DNA from: an uncultured Desulfosporosinus sp.
GTDB lineage: Bacteria; Bacillota; Desulfitobacteriia; Desulfitobacteriales; Desulfitobacteriaceae
Assembly (NCBI GenBank): GCA_927405585.1
Contig: CAKMJS010000003.1
Location: forward strand, 1-64,000
Length of the DNA stretch: 64,000 bases
Direction of reading: 5' to 3'
Under the pieces are notes generated by a model. The model saw only the letters and a list, made by a program, of their open reading frames with translations. It was not told the DNA's origin and searched no databases. Position 1 is the stretch's first letter, and each line of letters starts with the position of its first letter. The translations under genes were made by a program, and so were the position numbers. Of this stretch, positions 49,206 to 59,199 are shown piece by piece.

Positions 49206-49241
49206 TGTAAACATTTAAGCACATGTATCCAAAGGTAGACA
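49206..49241 (+). promoter_or_regulatory. Tandem activator sites 1 and 2 of the beta-oxidation operon
   Basis: Two abutting 18-mers: TGTAAACATTTAAGCACA (49206-49223) and TGTATCCAAAGGTAGACA (49224-49241). Confidence 0.85.
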
Positions 49242-49293
49242 TGTGCTTAAATGTGAGGACAAAGAAGAGGGACACGAGTTAAGTGCTTAAAAG

Positions 49294-49311
49294 TGTAAAC
49301 GATAGTATACA
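49294..49311 (+). promoter_or_regulatory. Activator site 3 of the beta-oxidation operon
   Basis: TGTAAACGATAGTATACA, 52 bases after the tandem pair and starting 106 bases before the -24 element, about one helical turn closer than in the other units. Confidence 0.85.
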
Positions 49312-49399
49312 GCCTTGGAATATGGTATTTATGGGATCCATAAGGGCTGTACCCTTATAGATCCCATAGTAATGATTATTATTAACAAGGTAAGATCCT

Positions 49400-49415
49400 T
49401 GGCATAACAATTGCA
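49400..49415 (+). promoter_or_regulatory. Sigma-54 promoter of the beta-oxidation operon
   Basis: TGGCATAACAATTGCA with GG-N10-GC. The thiolase starts 175 bases downstream. Confidence 0.9.
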
Positions 49416-49589
49416 AGATAATTCAGTAGATTTGGAATTGAAGAACTTTGACAAAGTATAAGGTTTGGCTTAATCCCCAAAACAATACCCGCGCTCAACA
49501 GAGCTTCACGTAGAGAACCTTTGTGAAGAACTAAAGGAAGCCGTCGAGAAAATAACTTATTTTAAATAATAAACATGAGGAGAGATTTA

Positions 49590-50777
49590 ATGACCAGAGC
49601 AGTGATAGTGAGTGTCGCAAGGACCCCATTTGGCACGATGGGCGGGAGTCTCAAGGATATTGCCGCGGTAGACCTTGGTGCACATGTGATTCGGGAGGCG
49701 CTTAAACGAGCAGACCTTTCAGGGGAGGTTGTCGATAATGTCCTGATGGGGATGGTTATCCAAGGTGGGACAGGGCAAGTACCCTCACGTCAAGCCAGTA
49801 TAAAAGCAGGACTGCCTGTGGAGGTCACCTCTGAAACGATCAATAAAGTGTGTGCCTCAGGGATGCGTGCAGTGAGCCTAGGTGAAACGATCATCCGTGC
49901 CGGAGATGCTGATGTAATTATTGCCGGTGGCATGGAGAGCATGTCAAATGCTCCGTTTGCCTTAAAAAAAGCCCGCTTTGGATATCGTATGGGTGATAAT
50001 AGTATTTTTGATTTGATGGTCAATGATGGATTGTGGTGCGCATTCCACAATGTTCATATGGCCGAACACGGTTCGACCGTAGCCAAAGAGTATGGAATTT
50101 CACGTGAAGATCAGGATGCTTTTGCATTACGTTCTCAACAATTAGCGTCTAAGGCCATCGAAGAGGGCAAATTCGTCGAGGAGATCGCTCCAGTGGAAAT
50201 CCCTCAGAAAAAAGGAGACTCTCTTTGGTTTGCAGTAGATGAAGGACCACGTCGGGAGACCACTCTGGCTAAGCTTAGTTCACTACCGCCTATTTTTGTC
50301 AGAGACGGAACCGTTACAGCAGGAAACGCTCCAGGGGTTAACGATGGAGCAGGAGCGATGGTTCTGATGAGTGAAGAAAAGGCCCTTTCAATGGGTAAAA
50401 AGCCACTGGCGACAATCCTTGGGCATGCTAGTGTAGCACAAGAACCTGCCTACATAGCCACAACCCCTGGATTAGCAATCAATAAACTCCTCAAACAAAA
50501 AGGAATGAAAATTCAGGACATTAACTTAATTGAAGCAAACGAAGCCTTTGCAGCGGTCGCATTAACGAGCCAAAAGATTGCTAAATGGGATCCCTCTAAG
50601 GTCAACGTCAATGGTGGAGCTATAGCCTTAGGGCATCCGATCGGCGCGAGTGGAGCGAGAGTCATTATGACCTTGATTTATGAGTTGCGTCGTCGTGGTG
50701 GCGGAATTGGGATTGCGGCAATCTGTAGTGGAGCAGCGCAGGGTGATGCGATCATGCTAGAAGTATACGGAGCCTAG
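49590..50777 (+). CDS. thlA: Acetyl-CoA acetyltransferase (thiolase)
   Basis: A 395-residue biosynthetic/degradative thiolase cleaving acetoacetyl-CoA to two acetyl-CoA. Nucleophile C88 is in [12 protein letters not shown]; the catalytic histidine is in [13 protein letters not shown] and the second cysteine in [11 protein letters not shown] start at the ATG at 49590 behind GAGGAGAG; the frame extends to 49575. It is first in the sigma-54-controlled set that covers every step from butyryl-CoA to acetyl-CoA. Confidence 0.9.
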   Translation: MTRAVIVSVARTPFGTMGGSLKDIAAVDLGAHVIREALKRADLSGEVVDNVLMGMVIQGGTGQVPSRQASIKAGLPVEVTSETINKVCASGMRAVSLGETIIRAGDADVIIAGGMESMSNAPFALKKARFGYRMGDNSIFDLMVNDGLWCAFHNVHMAEHGSTVAKEYGISREDQDAFALRSQQLASKAIEEGKFVEEIAPVEIPQKKGDSLWFAVDEGPRRETTLAKLSSLPPIFVRDGTVTAGNAPGVNDGAGAMVLMSEEKALSMGKKPLATILGHASVAQEPAYIATTPGLAINKLLKQKGMKIQDINLIEANEAFAAVALTSQKIAKWDPSKVNVNGGAIALGHPIGASGARVIMTLIYELRRRGGGIGIAAICSGAAQGDAIMLEVYGA

Positions 50778-50811
50778 GAGGTAATGTATAGACATTGAAG
50801 GGGGATATGGG

Positions 50812-51951
50812 ATGGACTTTCAGTTTAACCAGGACCAATTAATGATGCAGAAGATGGTACGAGATTTTGTTCAAGAAGAAATCATTCCGGTAGCAATGCA
50901 AACGGATGAAACGCGTGAATTTCCGTTAGAGACAATCCGGAAGATGGGTGAACTTGGACTTATGGGTATTCCCATCCCTGAGGAATACGGTGGTGCGGGC
51001 GCAGATTTCTTATCCTATATTATAGCGATTGAAGAGATTGCCAAGGGTTGCGCTTCGACAGCTGTAATCCTAGCAGTTCATACGTCCGTAGGAACCTTCC
51101 CTATCCTCTATTTTGGGACGGAAGCGCAAAAACAAAAATATCTACCGAAGCTTGCCAGTGGACAATTTATTGGCGCGTTTGCTCTGACAGAGGCCAATGC
51201 CGGTTCAGATGCGTCAAGCCTGCAAACGACAGCTGTACGTCAAGGAGACCACTACATCCTTAATGGAACAAAACGCTTTATCACAAATGCCGGTTACGCG
51301 GATGTTTATTTGGTCATGGCCTCCACTGACCGTGCTAAAGGGCCACATGGGGTCACCTCGTTTCTTGTCGATAAGGATACACCTGGATTCTCTATTGGTA
51401 AAAAAGAAGAAAAAATGGGTCTTCACGGTGACGTTACTTGTGAATTGATCTTTGAAGATGCTATGGTGCCTGTAGAAAATCTTTTGGGAGCTGAGGGGCA
51501 AGGCTTCAAAGTGGCGATGTCTCTTCTGGATGGAGGTCGGATCGGAATCGGCGCCCAAGCCTTGGGGATCGCAGAGGCTGCGTTTGAAGCCGCACTCGCC
51601 TATTCTCAGGAAAGGGTACAGTTTAAACAACCGATTGGTAACTTTCAAGGGATTCAATTTATGCTGGCAGATATGGCAACCCAAATTGAAGCGTCAAAAT
51701 TATTAGTGTATCAAGCAGCTTCTTTGCGTATGGCAGGGCTTCCCTATGGCAAACAAGCCTCAATGGCCAAAATGTTCGCCAGTGATACAGCGAATAAGGT
51801 GACGGCCGATGCAGTGCAAATTTTTGGTGGATATGGGTATTGTAAAGAGTACAAGGTGGAGCGCTTTATGCGGGATGCTAAGATAACTCAAATCTACGAG
51901 GGGACCAATCAGATCCAAAGGATTGTTATTGCGAAGCATTTGAGAAAGTAA
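50812..51951 (+). CDS. Acyl-CoA dehydrogenase, short-chain (butyryl-CoA) type
   Basis: A 379-residue FAD enzyme converting butyryl-CoA to crotonyl-CoA. The FAD/substrate motif is LTEANAGSDASS, and the catalytic glutamate is E363 in IYEGTNQIQRIV. FGGYGYCKEYKVERFMRD completes the C-terminal domain. It sits 34 bases after the thiolase with a GGGGGATA site. No etfAB genes are adjacent, unlike many clostridial bcd clusters, so the electron partner is elsewhere. Confidence 0.9.
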   Translation: MDFQFNQDQLMMQKMVRDFVQEEIIPVAMQTDETREFPLETIRKMGELGLMGIPIPEEYGGAGADFLSYIIAIEEIAKGCASTAVILAVHTSVGTFPILYFGTEAQKQKYLPKLASGQFIGAFALTEANAGSDASSLQTTAVRQGDHYILNGTKRFITNAGYADVYLVMASTDRAKGPHGVTSFLVDKDTPGFSIGKKEEKMGLHGDVTCELIFEDAMVPVENLLGAEGQGFKVAMSLLDGGRIGIGAQALGIAEAAFEAALAYSQERVQFKQPIGNFQGIQFMLADMATQIEASKLLVYQAASLRMAGLPYGKQASMAKMFASDTANKVTADAVQIFGGYGYCKEYKVERFMRDAKITQIYEGTNQIQRIVIAKHLRK

Positions 51952-51988
51952 TTAGTAAGCAAACTAGAAAGCATGTGGAGGAATTTAT

Positions 51989-52834
51989 ATGAAGACAATT
52001 ATGGTCATAGGGGCTGGACAAATGGGGGGAGGCATTGCGCAAGTTGCTGCCCAGGCAGGCTACTCAGTCATATTAAATGACATTAAGGATGAATTCGTCA
52101 TGAGGGGCCTCGGCATCATCCAGAAAAACCTCAACCGTAGTATCGAAAAAGGAAAACTTTCGACTGAGAATAAGGACGTCATCTTGGGGCGCATTACAAA
52201 ATCAACCTCCCTGCAAGACGCAGCATCGGTCGACTTGGTTATCGAAGCTGCTGTGGAAAATATGGCGGTAAAAGCTCAAGTGTTCTCTCAACTCGATGTT
52301 ATTTGCCCAGAGCATACAATACTCTCGACCAATACCTCCTCATTGCCGATCACGGAAATAGCTGCTTTCACTAAACGCCCAGATCGAGTGATTGGTATGC
52401 ACTTTATGAATCCCGTGCCGGTGATGAAGCTCGTCGAGGTTATTCGCGGCTTGGCCACCAGTGACGAAGTCTATAAAACAATCGAAACCTTAAGCCTGGC
52501 AATGGGCAAAACGCCGGTGGAAGTAAATGATGCTCCCGGATTTGTCGCGAACCGGGTATTAATCCCGATGCTCAATGAAGCTGTGTATACCCTGTATGAG
52601 GGCATTGCCACGGTCGAAGCGATTGATAATGTCATGAAATTAGGCATGAATCACCCCATGGGGCCGTTGGCGTTAGCGGATTTAATTGGCCTGGATACGG
52701 TGTTATCCATTATGGAAGTACTCCATCAAGGTCTTGGCGATAAATATCGTCCCTGCCCGTTACTTCGTAAATACGTTAAAGCAGGCTGGCTAGGACGTAA
52801 ATCCGGTCGGGGTTTTTATAACTACGAAACCTAA
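51989..52834 (+). CDS. hbd: 3-hydroxybutyryl-CoA dehydrogenase
   Basis: A 281-residue NAD(P)-dependent dehydrogenase for 3-hydroxybutyryl-CoA to acetoacetyl-CoA. Rossmann motif [16 protein letters not shown], catalytic His in [17 protein letters not shown], then [19 protein letters not shown] and the C-terminal [11 protein letters not shown]. Length is typical for clostridial Hbd. It is preceded by GGAGGAA and follows the acyl-CoA dehydrogenase by 37 bases. Confidence 0.95.
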   Translation: MKTIMVIGAGQMGGGIAQVAAQAGYSVILNDIKDEFVMRGLGIIQKNLNRSIEKGKLSTENKDVILGRITKSTSLQDAASVDLVIEAAVENMAVKAQVFSQLDVICPEHTILSTNTSSLPITEIAAFTKRPDRVIGMHFMNPVPVMKLVEVIRGLATSDEVYKTIETLSLAMGKTPVEVNDAPGFVANRVLIPMLNEAVYTLYEGIATVEAIDNVMKLGMNHPMGPLALADLIGLDTVLSIMEVLHQGLGDKYRPCPLLRKYVKAGWLGRKSGRGFYNYET

Positions 52835-52891
52835 TTTCGGTCCAGCAGTGAACAATATTAAAACCAAAAAGGGTTGTTCTCTAAAAAAAAT

Positions 52892-52918
52892 AAGTAATTG
52901 TTTCCCAAATGATTACTT
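52892..52918 (+). other. Intergenic hairpin between hbd and crt
   Basis: AAGTAAT (52892-52898) pairs with ATTACTT (52912-52918) in the 120-base gap. It could be an RNA-processing or stability element; it has no U-tail. Confidence 0.35.
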
Positions 52919-52954
52919 CGAAAATTAAGTCTTCGATAATGAGGAGGTACAAGC

Positions 52955-53737
52955 ATGGAGTATACTAATCTTATTCTAGAGCAAAACGGGGCTGTCGCAG
53001 TCCTAACCATCAATCGACCGAAAGCCTTAAATGCCTTAAACGCAGACACGCTAACGGAACTGTCCACTGCGCTCGATGAGCTAGGGAGGGATTCCAGTGT
53101 CAAAGTTGTCATACTCACAGGTAGTGGAGAGAAGGCCTTTGTCGCCGGTGCTGACATCGCTCAAATGAAAGGGCTGAACGCTTTAGAAGGCCGACGTTTT
53201 GGCCAATTAGGCCAAGCAACCTTTCGGAAGATTGAGCTTATGCCTCAGCCTGTAATCGCCGCTATTAATGGCTACGCATTAGGTGGTGGATGCGAGTTAG
53301 CGATGGCTTGTGATCTGCGCTTAGCAAGTCAAACCGCAAAGTTTGGGCAACCGGAAGTTACCCTGGGACTTACAGCAGGATTTGGAGGGACTCAGCGTTT
53401 ACCCCGGCTAGTGGGTACAGGGCTAGCCAGCGGGCTACTATTTACGGGAGACCTCATCGATGCTCAAGAAGCGCATCGGATTGGCTTGGTAAATCACGTC
53501 TATCCTTCAGACACTCTGATGGAAGAAGCTCTAAAGCTTGCAACCCGAATAGCAGAGCGTGCACCCGCTGCTGTACAGCTCAGCAAAAGTGCTATCCAGC
53601 GCGGGATGAATATGGACTTAGACAGCGCGCAAGCCTACGAAGCAGAGGTTTTCGCTCTGACGTTTAGCACACTCGATCAAAAAGAGGGGTGTGCGGCCTT
53701 TTTAGAACGACGTAAACCTGTTTTTGAAGGAAGATAA
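52955..53737 (+). CDS. crt: Enoyl-CoA hydratase (crotonase)
   Basis: A 260-residue crotonase hydrating crotonyl-CoA. The oxyanion-hole block KAFVAGADIAQMK and AAINGYALGGGCELAMACD are intact. The catalytic glutamates lie in ALGGGCELAMAC and in FGQPEVTLGLTAGFGGTQ. GAGGAGG precedes the ATG. This intact gene explains how the copy in the mutase operon could be lost without harm. Confidence 0.95.
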   Translation: MEYTNLILEQNGAVAVLTINRPKALNALNADTLTELSTALDELGRDSSVKVVILTGSGEKAFVAGADIAQMKGLNALEGRRFGQLGQATFRKIELMPQPVIAAINGYALGGGCELAMACDLRLASQTAKFGQPEVTLGLTAGFGGTQRLPRLVGTGLASGLLFTGDLIDAQEAHRIGLVNHVYPSDTLMEEALKLATRIAERAPAAVQLSKSAIQRGMNMDLDSAQAYEAEVFALTFSTLDQKEGCAAFLERRKPVFEGR

Positions 53738-53912
53738 ATTCGAGGCTCAAAGTCCGAAGTAGGGAATCAGAAACAGGAAATAGGAAGCACAGCCCTAAGC
53801 GCCTCTAATTAACCTTAAATTTAATTAAGGATTAAAGGTCAAGGGTGATGAATAACATAAAAGGCAATATAAGAAACGAAAAAGTGAGTGAGAATCGAGA
53901 GGACGGATAAAG

Positions 53913-55055
53913 ATGATTTTTGATTTAACAGAAGACCATATTATGATGCGTAAAATGGTACGTGATTTTGCTGAGAAAGAATGTGGTCCGGGAGCAGAAG
54001 AACGTGATGAGACCGAAGAATTTTCTGAGGATATATGGAAGAAAGCGGGTGCTCTTGGCCTCGCAGGAATTACCTTTCCTGAAGAATATGGTGGTGTAGG
54101 CGCGGACTACATCTCGTATGCCATTGCGGTAGAGGAACTGTCCCGAGTCGATGCATCTGTAGGTGTTACCATTTCAGCCCATGCCAGCTTGTGTTGCAAT
54201 CCTATCGCTCTGTTTGGCACAGAAGCGCAAAAGAAAAAATATTTGACTCCGTTGGCTTCGGGTGAGAAACTCGGTGCTTTCGGTTTGACTGAGCCTATGG
54301 CTGGCTCCGATGCTTCAGGGACACGTACCATGGCGGTTCGTGATGGTGACGATTACATCATAAACGGTACGAAAATCTTTATTACGAACGCCTCGTATGC
54401 GGATGTGTATATAGTCACCGCTCAAATGGATAAGAGCAAAGGGAATAAAGGAATTGCTGCCTTTATCCTTGAAAAGGGAATGCCCGGCTTCTCCTTCGGT
54501 AAAAAAGAGAAAAAGATGGGGATCCGTTCTTCGGCCACCTTCGAATTAGTGTTTGAAGATGTCCGTGTTCCCGCTGAGAACCTACTAGGTGCAGAGGGAC
54601 AAGGATTCAAGATTGCCATGCAGACGCTAGATTACGGACGAATCGGCATTGCTTCCCAAGCCTTAGGAATTGCCCAAGGTGCCTATGAGCAAGCCCGTAA
54701 ATACACCAAAGAACGAGAACAGTTCGGTAAACCGATTGCTTCGTTTCAGAATACGGCCTTCAAATTGGCGGACATGGCTACCCAAATTGAGGCCGCCCGC
54801 CTCCTAGTCTATCAGTCTGCGTACCTTGCTTCTCAGCATAAACCAGTTGGCAAGGCTTCCGCAATGGCCAAACTTTTCGCTTCCGAGACGGCTATGGCTG
54901 TAACCACCATGGCAGTTCAACTCCACGGCGGATATGGCTATACACGCGATTATCCAGTTGAGCGTATGATGCGAGATGCTAAAATTACGGAGATATATGA
55001 AGGTACCAGTGAGATTCAACGAATTGTAATTAGTAGTTTTATTCTTAAAGAGTAG
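53913..55055 (+). CDS. Acyl-CoA dehydrogenase, short/branched-chain type
   Basis: A 380-residue acyl-CoA dehydrogenase, second in this operon. [13 protein letters not shown] binds substrate/FAD; the catalytic glutamate is E363 in [31 protein letters not shown] is intact. The gap of 175 bases before it holds no promoter I recognise. Having two short-chain dehydrogenases may allow use of both butyryl-CoA and a second substrate such as a branched acyl-CoA (inference). Confidence 0.9.
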   Translation: MIFDLTEDHIMMRKMVRDFAEKECGPGAEERDETEEFSEDIWKKAGALGLAGITFPEEYGGVGADYISYAIAVEELSRVDASVGVTISAHASLCCNPIALFGTEAQKKKYLTPLASGEKLGAFGLTEPMAGSDASGTRTMAVRDGDDYIINGTKIFITNASYADVYIVTAQMDKSKGNKGIAAFILEKGMPGFSFGKKEKKMGIRSSATFELVFEDVRVPAENLLGAEGQGFKIAMQTLDYGRIGIASQALGIAQGAYEQARKYTKEREQFGKPIASFQNTAFKLADMATQIEAARLLVYQSAYLASQHKPVGKASAMAKLFASETAMAVTTMAVQLHGGYGYTRDYPVERMMRDAKITEIYEGTSEIQRIVISSFILKE

Positions 55056-55118
55056 TAGCTATGGGAGTCATACAATTGGAAAAACAACCGTATTATTTTA
55101 TCGACTAAAACAGAAAAT

Positions 55119-55146
55119 AGCGAAGTGCCTCCAAAGGTGCTTCGCT
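55119..55146 (+). terminator. Hairpin after the second acyl-CoA dehydrogenase
   Basis: AGCGAAG-TG-CCT pairs with AGG-T-GCTTCGCT. It lacks a U-run, so it may be a processing or attenuation site rather than a full terminator before the last thiolase. Confidence 0.4.
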
Positions 55147-55213
55147 AATGGAGTGAGTGCAATAAACTTAAAATTGGTAGAGTGAATAATAATTTAAGGA
55201 GATGACCATATAA

Positions 55214-56392
55214 ATGCGAGAAGTTGTCATTGTAAGTGCTGTACGCACACCTGTGGGCTCTTTCTTAGGTGCTTTAGGCCAAATATCAGCAGCAGAGTTA
55301 GGTGCCCTTGCCATCACAGAAGCGATGAAAAGAGCGAGAATTACTCCTGACCAGGTTGATGAGGTTATTATGGGTAATGTACTGCAAGGTGCGCTCGGAC
55401 AAAATCCTGCTCGTCAAGCGTCAATGAAAGCAGGAATTCCTCAGGAAATTCCTTCATGGACACTTAACAAAGTATGCGGCTCTGGGATTAAATCGGTTGT
55501 TTGTGCTGCTCAGGCCATTATAGCAGGGGACGCAGAGATTGTGATCGCTGGTGGGATGGAGAGCATGTCTCTTGCTCCTTACGCGCTTCCCAAAGCTCGT
55601 ACCGGGTATAGGATGGGTAATGGTAGCCTAATTGATACGATGGTTAACGATGGATTAACAGATGCCATGAATAATATTCATATGGGTATAACGGCTGAAA
55701 ACATTGCTGAACAATTTGGTATCTCCCGCGAAGAACAAGATCAGTATGCGGTTTCCAGTCAAAATCGCGCGGAAGTAGCCATTAAAGCTGGAAAGTTCGA
55801 AGAAGAAATTGTACCCGTCACTATCCCACAACGCAAAGGAGAGCCCATCGTTATCTCTCAAGACGAATTTCCACGGTTTGGCGCAACCTATGATGCTCTA
55901 GCTAAACTAAGAGGTGCGTTTAAAAAAGATGGAACTGTTACAGCTGGAAATGCATCGGGGATTAATGACGGGGCTGCCGCTGTCGTTGTTATGTCGAAAG
56001 AGAAAGCAACGGAGTTAGGGTTAACCCCTCTGGCTACTATTACATCGTGGGCGTCAGCAGGTGTCGATCCACTCATTATGGGAACTGGCCCTATCCCAGC
56101 AAGCCGTAAGGCGTTAAAAAAAGCTGGCCTATCCATTGAAGATATTGATCTGGTGGAAGCGAACGAAGCCTTTGCCTCTCAAACGTTAAGCGTTGCGAAA
56201 GAGTTACAACTTGATATGGAGAAGACGAATGTAAACGGTGGAGCGATAGCCCTCGGTCATCCAGTGGGTGCTTCTGGAACGCGCATTCTCGTAACCTTAT
56301 TGCACGAAATGAAGCGTAAAGATGCCCATCGTGGATTGGCAACACTATGTATCGGCGGAGGACAAGGGATCGCTATAATTGTAGAGCGTTAA
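55214..56392 (+). CDS. Acetyl-CoA acetyltransferase (thiolase), second copy
   Basis: A 392-residue thiolase. Nucleophile C88 is in [12 protein letters not shown], the catalytic histidine in [13 protein letters not shown] and the second cysteine in LCIGGGQG. It is the classic clostridial acetoacetyl-CoA thiolase type and differs from the first copy (VCASG). AAGGAGATG precedes the start. A strong terminator follows, so it closes the beta-oxidation region. Confidence 0.93.
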   Translation: MREVVIVSAVRTPVGSFLGALGQISAAELGALAITEAMKRARITPDQVDEVIMGNVLQGALGQNPARQASMKAGIPQEIPSWTLNKVCGSGIKSVVCAAQAIIAGDAEIVIAGGMESMSLAPYALPKARTGYRMGNGSLIDTMVNDGLTDAMNNIHMGITAENIAEQFGISREEQDQYAVSSQNRAEVAIKAGKFEEEIVPVTIPQRKGEPIVISQDEFPRFGATYDALAKLRGAFKKDGTVTAGNASGINDGAAAVVVMSKEKATELGLTPLATITSWASAGVDPLIMGTGPIPASRKALKKAGLSIEDIDLVEANEAFASQTLSVAKELQLDMEKTNVNGGAIALGHPVGASGTRILVTLLHEMKRKDAHRGLATLCIGGGQGIAIIVER

Positions 56393-56453
56393 GGAAAATA
56401 AGGGATAGACAGGGCAAAATTTGCTGATAGCTTCACATTGGAGTAAATGGGTG

Positions 56454-56490
56454 AGAAGGGCGTCTCTGCTTGCAGAGCCCCTTCTTTTTG
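56454..56490 (+). terminator. Terminator of the beta-oxidation region
   Basis: AGAAGGG and CTCTGC pair with GCAGAG and CCCTTCT (56454-56485), followed by TTTT. Confidence 0.85.
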
Positions 56491-56587
56491 GTATACAGTG
56501 GACAAGGAGTAATTTACCCGTTAAAATTGTGGAGGATGAAGAAAATGTTCTGTTCGATTTGGACAGTTACTATAGAGGATGATTAAA

Positions 56588-57295
56588 ATGGTTAAAAAAA
56601 GTGACCTGCGGATTCCACCAAGACAACCTGTCTGGAATATTTGGCAAGGCTTGTTGCTGATTATGCTTGTGACGATCATTGAATATCCGCTGGGTTGGTT
56701 GGAAACTCCCAATGACTTAGATTCTTTGCGCGGGATACTCTACTTTATTGGAGTTGGACTTGGGGATGCTCTCCTCTATTTCGGAGTTATTTGGATATTT
56801 CTTCATATTATTCGTCGGCCGTTTTCCGACCTAGGTTTTGTTAAACCACTCAAACGCTTTGTCGTATTGGGGCTGGTAGTTGGCATTTTACTCTTTGTAG
56901 GTATTGGTCTTTTAGGAAATCTCCTGACCCAAATATTTGGAACTCCAGCCCCACAAAGTTTTACTGTGGCTGTAAAAGGGGTACACTATCCATGGGAATT
57001 TGGACTTCTCGCTTTTTTAGGCGGAGTGGTAGCTCCAATCAAGGAAGAGATGATTTTTCGAGGTTTGATTTACCCGCCGCTCCGTCAAGCCCTTGGTCGG
57101 GGTAAAGGTATGCTTTTAACGGGACTTTTTTTCGCCACCTTGCATTTTGATGTTGTCCGATTCCTACCACTGTTAATTGGGGGCGTGGTACTTGCTTGGT
57201 TATATGAGCGATCTTCGAGTATATGGCCTGCTGTTGTAGCCCATGGAACTTGGAATATTTTAATGGCGGCTGCGATCTGGATTCAGCGGTTTTAA
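56588..57295 (+). CDS. CPBP family intramembrane metalloprotease
   Basis: A protein of about 235 residues with six or so membrane helices. The CPBP motifs are APIKEEMIFRGLIYP (EExxxR), LFFATLHFDVV (His) and VVAHGTWNILMAA. Such proteins cleave membrane or prenylated substrates, or modify cell-wall and bacteriocin functions. The specific substrate is not known. I start at the ATG at 56588, nine bases after GAGG; the ATG at 56579 is too close to it. Single-gene unit. Confidence 0.85.
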   Translation: MVKKSDLRIPPRQPVWNIWQGLLLIMLVTIIEYPLGWLETPNDLDSLRGILYFIGVGLGDALLYFGVIWIFLHIIRRPFSDLGFVKPLKRFVVLGLVVGILLFVGIGLLGNLLTQIFGTPAPQSFTVAVKGVHYPWEFGLLAFLGGVVAPIKEEMIFRGLIYPPLRQALGRGKGMLLTGLFFATLHFDVVRFLPLLIGGVVLAWLYERSSSIWPAVVAHGTWNILMAAAIWIQRF

Positions 57296-57369
57296 GTAAG
57301 TCTATTAAATAATAAATCGTGGCATCTTTGATTTAGTCTATTGTATATGCCGAATGTAAGGAGATTTTT

Positions 57370-58680
57370 ATGAACGATAAAAGCTTAGTAAACAAGGCTG
57401 TGGGCGAAAAAACAAAGTTAGACTGTCTTAGACTTATCTCTGATGGGTCAGGTATTGGGTATATAGACGGTATTGCAACGTTTGTGCCGGGGCTCCTTCC
57501 GGGAGAAACCGGGGAGGTTCAAGTGTACGACGCTAAAAAGAAATGGCAACGGGCTCGCCTTCTGAGTATTAGTAAGCGGTCACCTGAACGCGTCGATGCC
57601 CCTTGTTCAGTCTTTGAGGGATGCGGAGGATGCCAGTTACAGCATACAACTTACGCTGAGACTCTAAAGTGGAAGCAACGCTGGGTAGAGGATGCACTCT
57701 CCAGGATTGGGAAACTAAGCGTTGACGTTAAGCCGGTTATTGAAATGCCTAACCCTTGGCGTTATCGCAATAAGGCGCGCCTACATCGTGAATCAAGCGG
57801 TAAATTAGGCTATTACAAGGAAAGATCCCAAGACCTTATTCATTTCTCAGATTGTCTGCTGTTAAGTGAGCGGATGAATCGTTGGATTCGACTTACTGAG
57901 GAATTTTTGACCGCTGGGTTCGAGGAAATACATACGCTAACCTTTCGCGAGAACACTAGGGGAGAAGGGCTTTTACTCTTAGAAGGACCACCGACCAAAG
58001 CTTTATCGGCTGACGATAATCCGGAATTCTTCGAGGCGCTATTTACGGAAGGGGTTCGCTCTGTTTGGGGAACGGATTCGGAAGGTGGTTTAGCGCTGGT
58101 ATGGGGAGTGGAAGCGTTCAGCCAAACGATTCTAGACATGACCTTTGACGTTTCTCCGTTATCCTTTTTGCAGGTAAATCCTCTTCAAACGGACGTTCTT
58201 TATACACATGTTTTGGAGGGGGCTGCTCTCAAAGGCGACGAAACCGTCTGGGATCTTTATTCTGGGATTGGGACTCTCGCTTTAGCTCTAGCGTCTAAGG
58301 CTCAGAAGGTAACAGGCATCGAGGAAAACCCGTATGCCGTTGAGGATGCCATTCAAAACGCAGTCAACAATAACGCTGTGGGTCATGTCGAATTCCTAAA
58401 GGGAAAAGTAGAATTGCGGATGATGAAAATCGATGAGCAGCCTGATGTCGTTGTCTTAGATCCACCCAGAACTGGAATGCATCCGCTCGTCGTGCAACGC
58501 TTACTGGAACTAAAGCCCCAGCGTATCATCTATGTGTCTTGCGACCCAGGAACCCTAGCTCGGGATCTCGGTGTCTTAACCAAAGGAGGATACGGGGTTG
58601 AAAGTGTACAACCGGTGGATATGTTCCCTTGGACTATGCACGTGGAGACGGTAGTATGTCTCAACAGAAAACACAGCTGA
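57370..58680 (+). CDS. rlmD: 23S rRNA (uracil-C5)-methyltransferase, RlmD/RumA family
   Basis: A 436-residue SAM-dependent rRNA methyltransferase. The N-terminal TRAM domain (about 10-65) is followed by 4Fe-4S cysteines (CSVFEGCGGC and an upstream partner). The Rossmann core has WDLYSGIGTLALALA, VVLDPPRTGMHP and the catalytic cysteine in YVSCDPGTLARDL. In Firmicutes one enzyme often methylates both U747 and U1939 (RlmCD). AAGGAGA precedes the ATG. Its closest neighbour is the CPBP protease gene; no functional link is evident. Confidence 0.92.
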   Translation: MNDKSLVNKAVGEKTKLDCLRLISDGSGIGYIDGIATFVPGLLPGETGEVQVYDAKKKWQRARLLSISKRSPERVDAPCSVFEGCGGCQLQHTTYAETLKWKQRWVEDALSRIGKLSVDVKPVIEMPNPWRYRNKARLHRESSGKLGYYKERSQDLIHFSDCLLLSERMNRWIRLTEEFLTAGFEEIHTLTFRENTRGEGLLLLEGPPTKALSADDNPEFFEALFTEGVRSVWGTDSEGGLALVWGVEAFSQTILDMTFDVSPLSFLQVNPLQTDVLYTHVLEGAALKGDETVWDLYSGIGTLALALASKAQKVTGIEENPYAVEDAIQNAVNNNAVGHVEFLKGKVELRMMKIDEQPDVVVLDPPRTGMHPLVVQRLLELKPQRIIYVSCDPGTLARDLGVLTKGGYGVESVQPVDMFPWTMHVETVVCLNRKHS

Positions 58681-58925
58681 AAGCCGCCTGTGGTGCGGGT
58701 TTCGTAAATTGGTGCTGTGGAGTAATGGGAATATTTATGAAGAATTAGGGCTAAATGTTGTCTAGGTGCGTCCGAACATGTTGGTTGAGTTTGGATGAAA
58801 TGATTTGGTGAGGGCCCGCCCACGGGAACATGTTGAGAGTATGTAAATGTTTCAATGAGTTTGGTAATTTTTGCTGTGGAGGAATGACCTCAGTGGGAAC
58901 AATGAACTAGTAAATGGTTAACGAG
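58681..58925. other. Gene-free stretch after rlmD
   Basis: No gene is seen. The palindromic core GAACATGTTG occurs twice in direct orientation (near 58776 and 58827), and GAGTTTGG also occurs twice, suggesting a small decayed repeat. Confidence 0.4.
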
Positions 58926-58966
58926 AATGCCAGATTTTGAAAGTCTGGCATTTTCTGTTTTATATT
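58926..58966 (+). terminator. Intergenic terminator
   Basis: AATGCCAGA pairs with TCTGGCATT around TTTTGAAAG, followed by TTCTGTTTT. It shields the MBL gene from upstream transcription. Confidence 0.75.
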
Positions 58967-59199
58967 AGAGGAAACCAAGGGAAAATGTGGAAGTATAAAG
59001 GTAACTTATCTGGATGATTAGAAAACTATCTCGTCGTACAGAAATATAATATAACTAATGGCCAATATCAGCGTTGTGAGCCTGGGCAGGCGAGTCGTTA
59101 GGGGATGAGGAATGCTAAAGTTTCATTCTAGGAAAGTCTTGTCTCAACTGGCTCTGCAAATTTCGAGAGTCTATTTCGTTATAAGGAGGAGAACGAACT

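Noticed and set aside
58530-58823. A 97-codon minus-strand open frame past rlmD
   Set aside because: It overlaps the methyltransferase end and a repeat-rich gap; no ribosome site or family signal.
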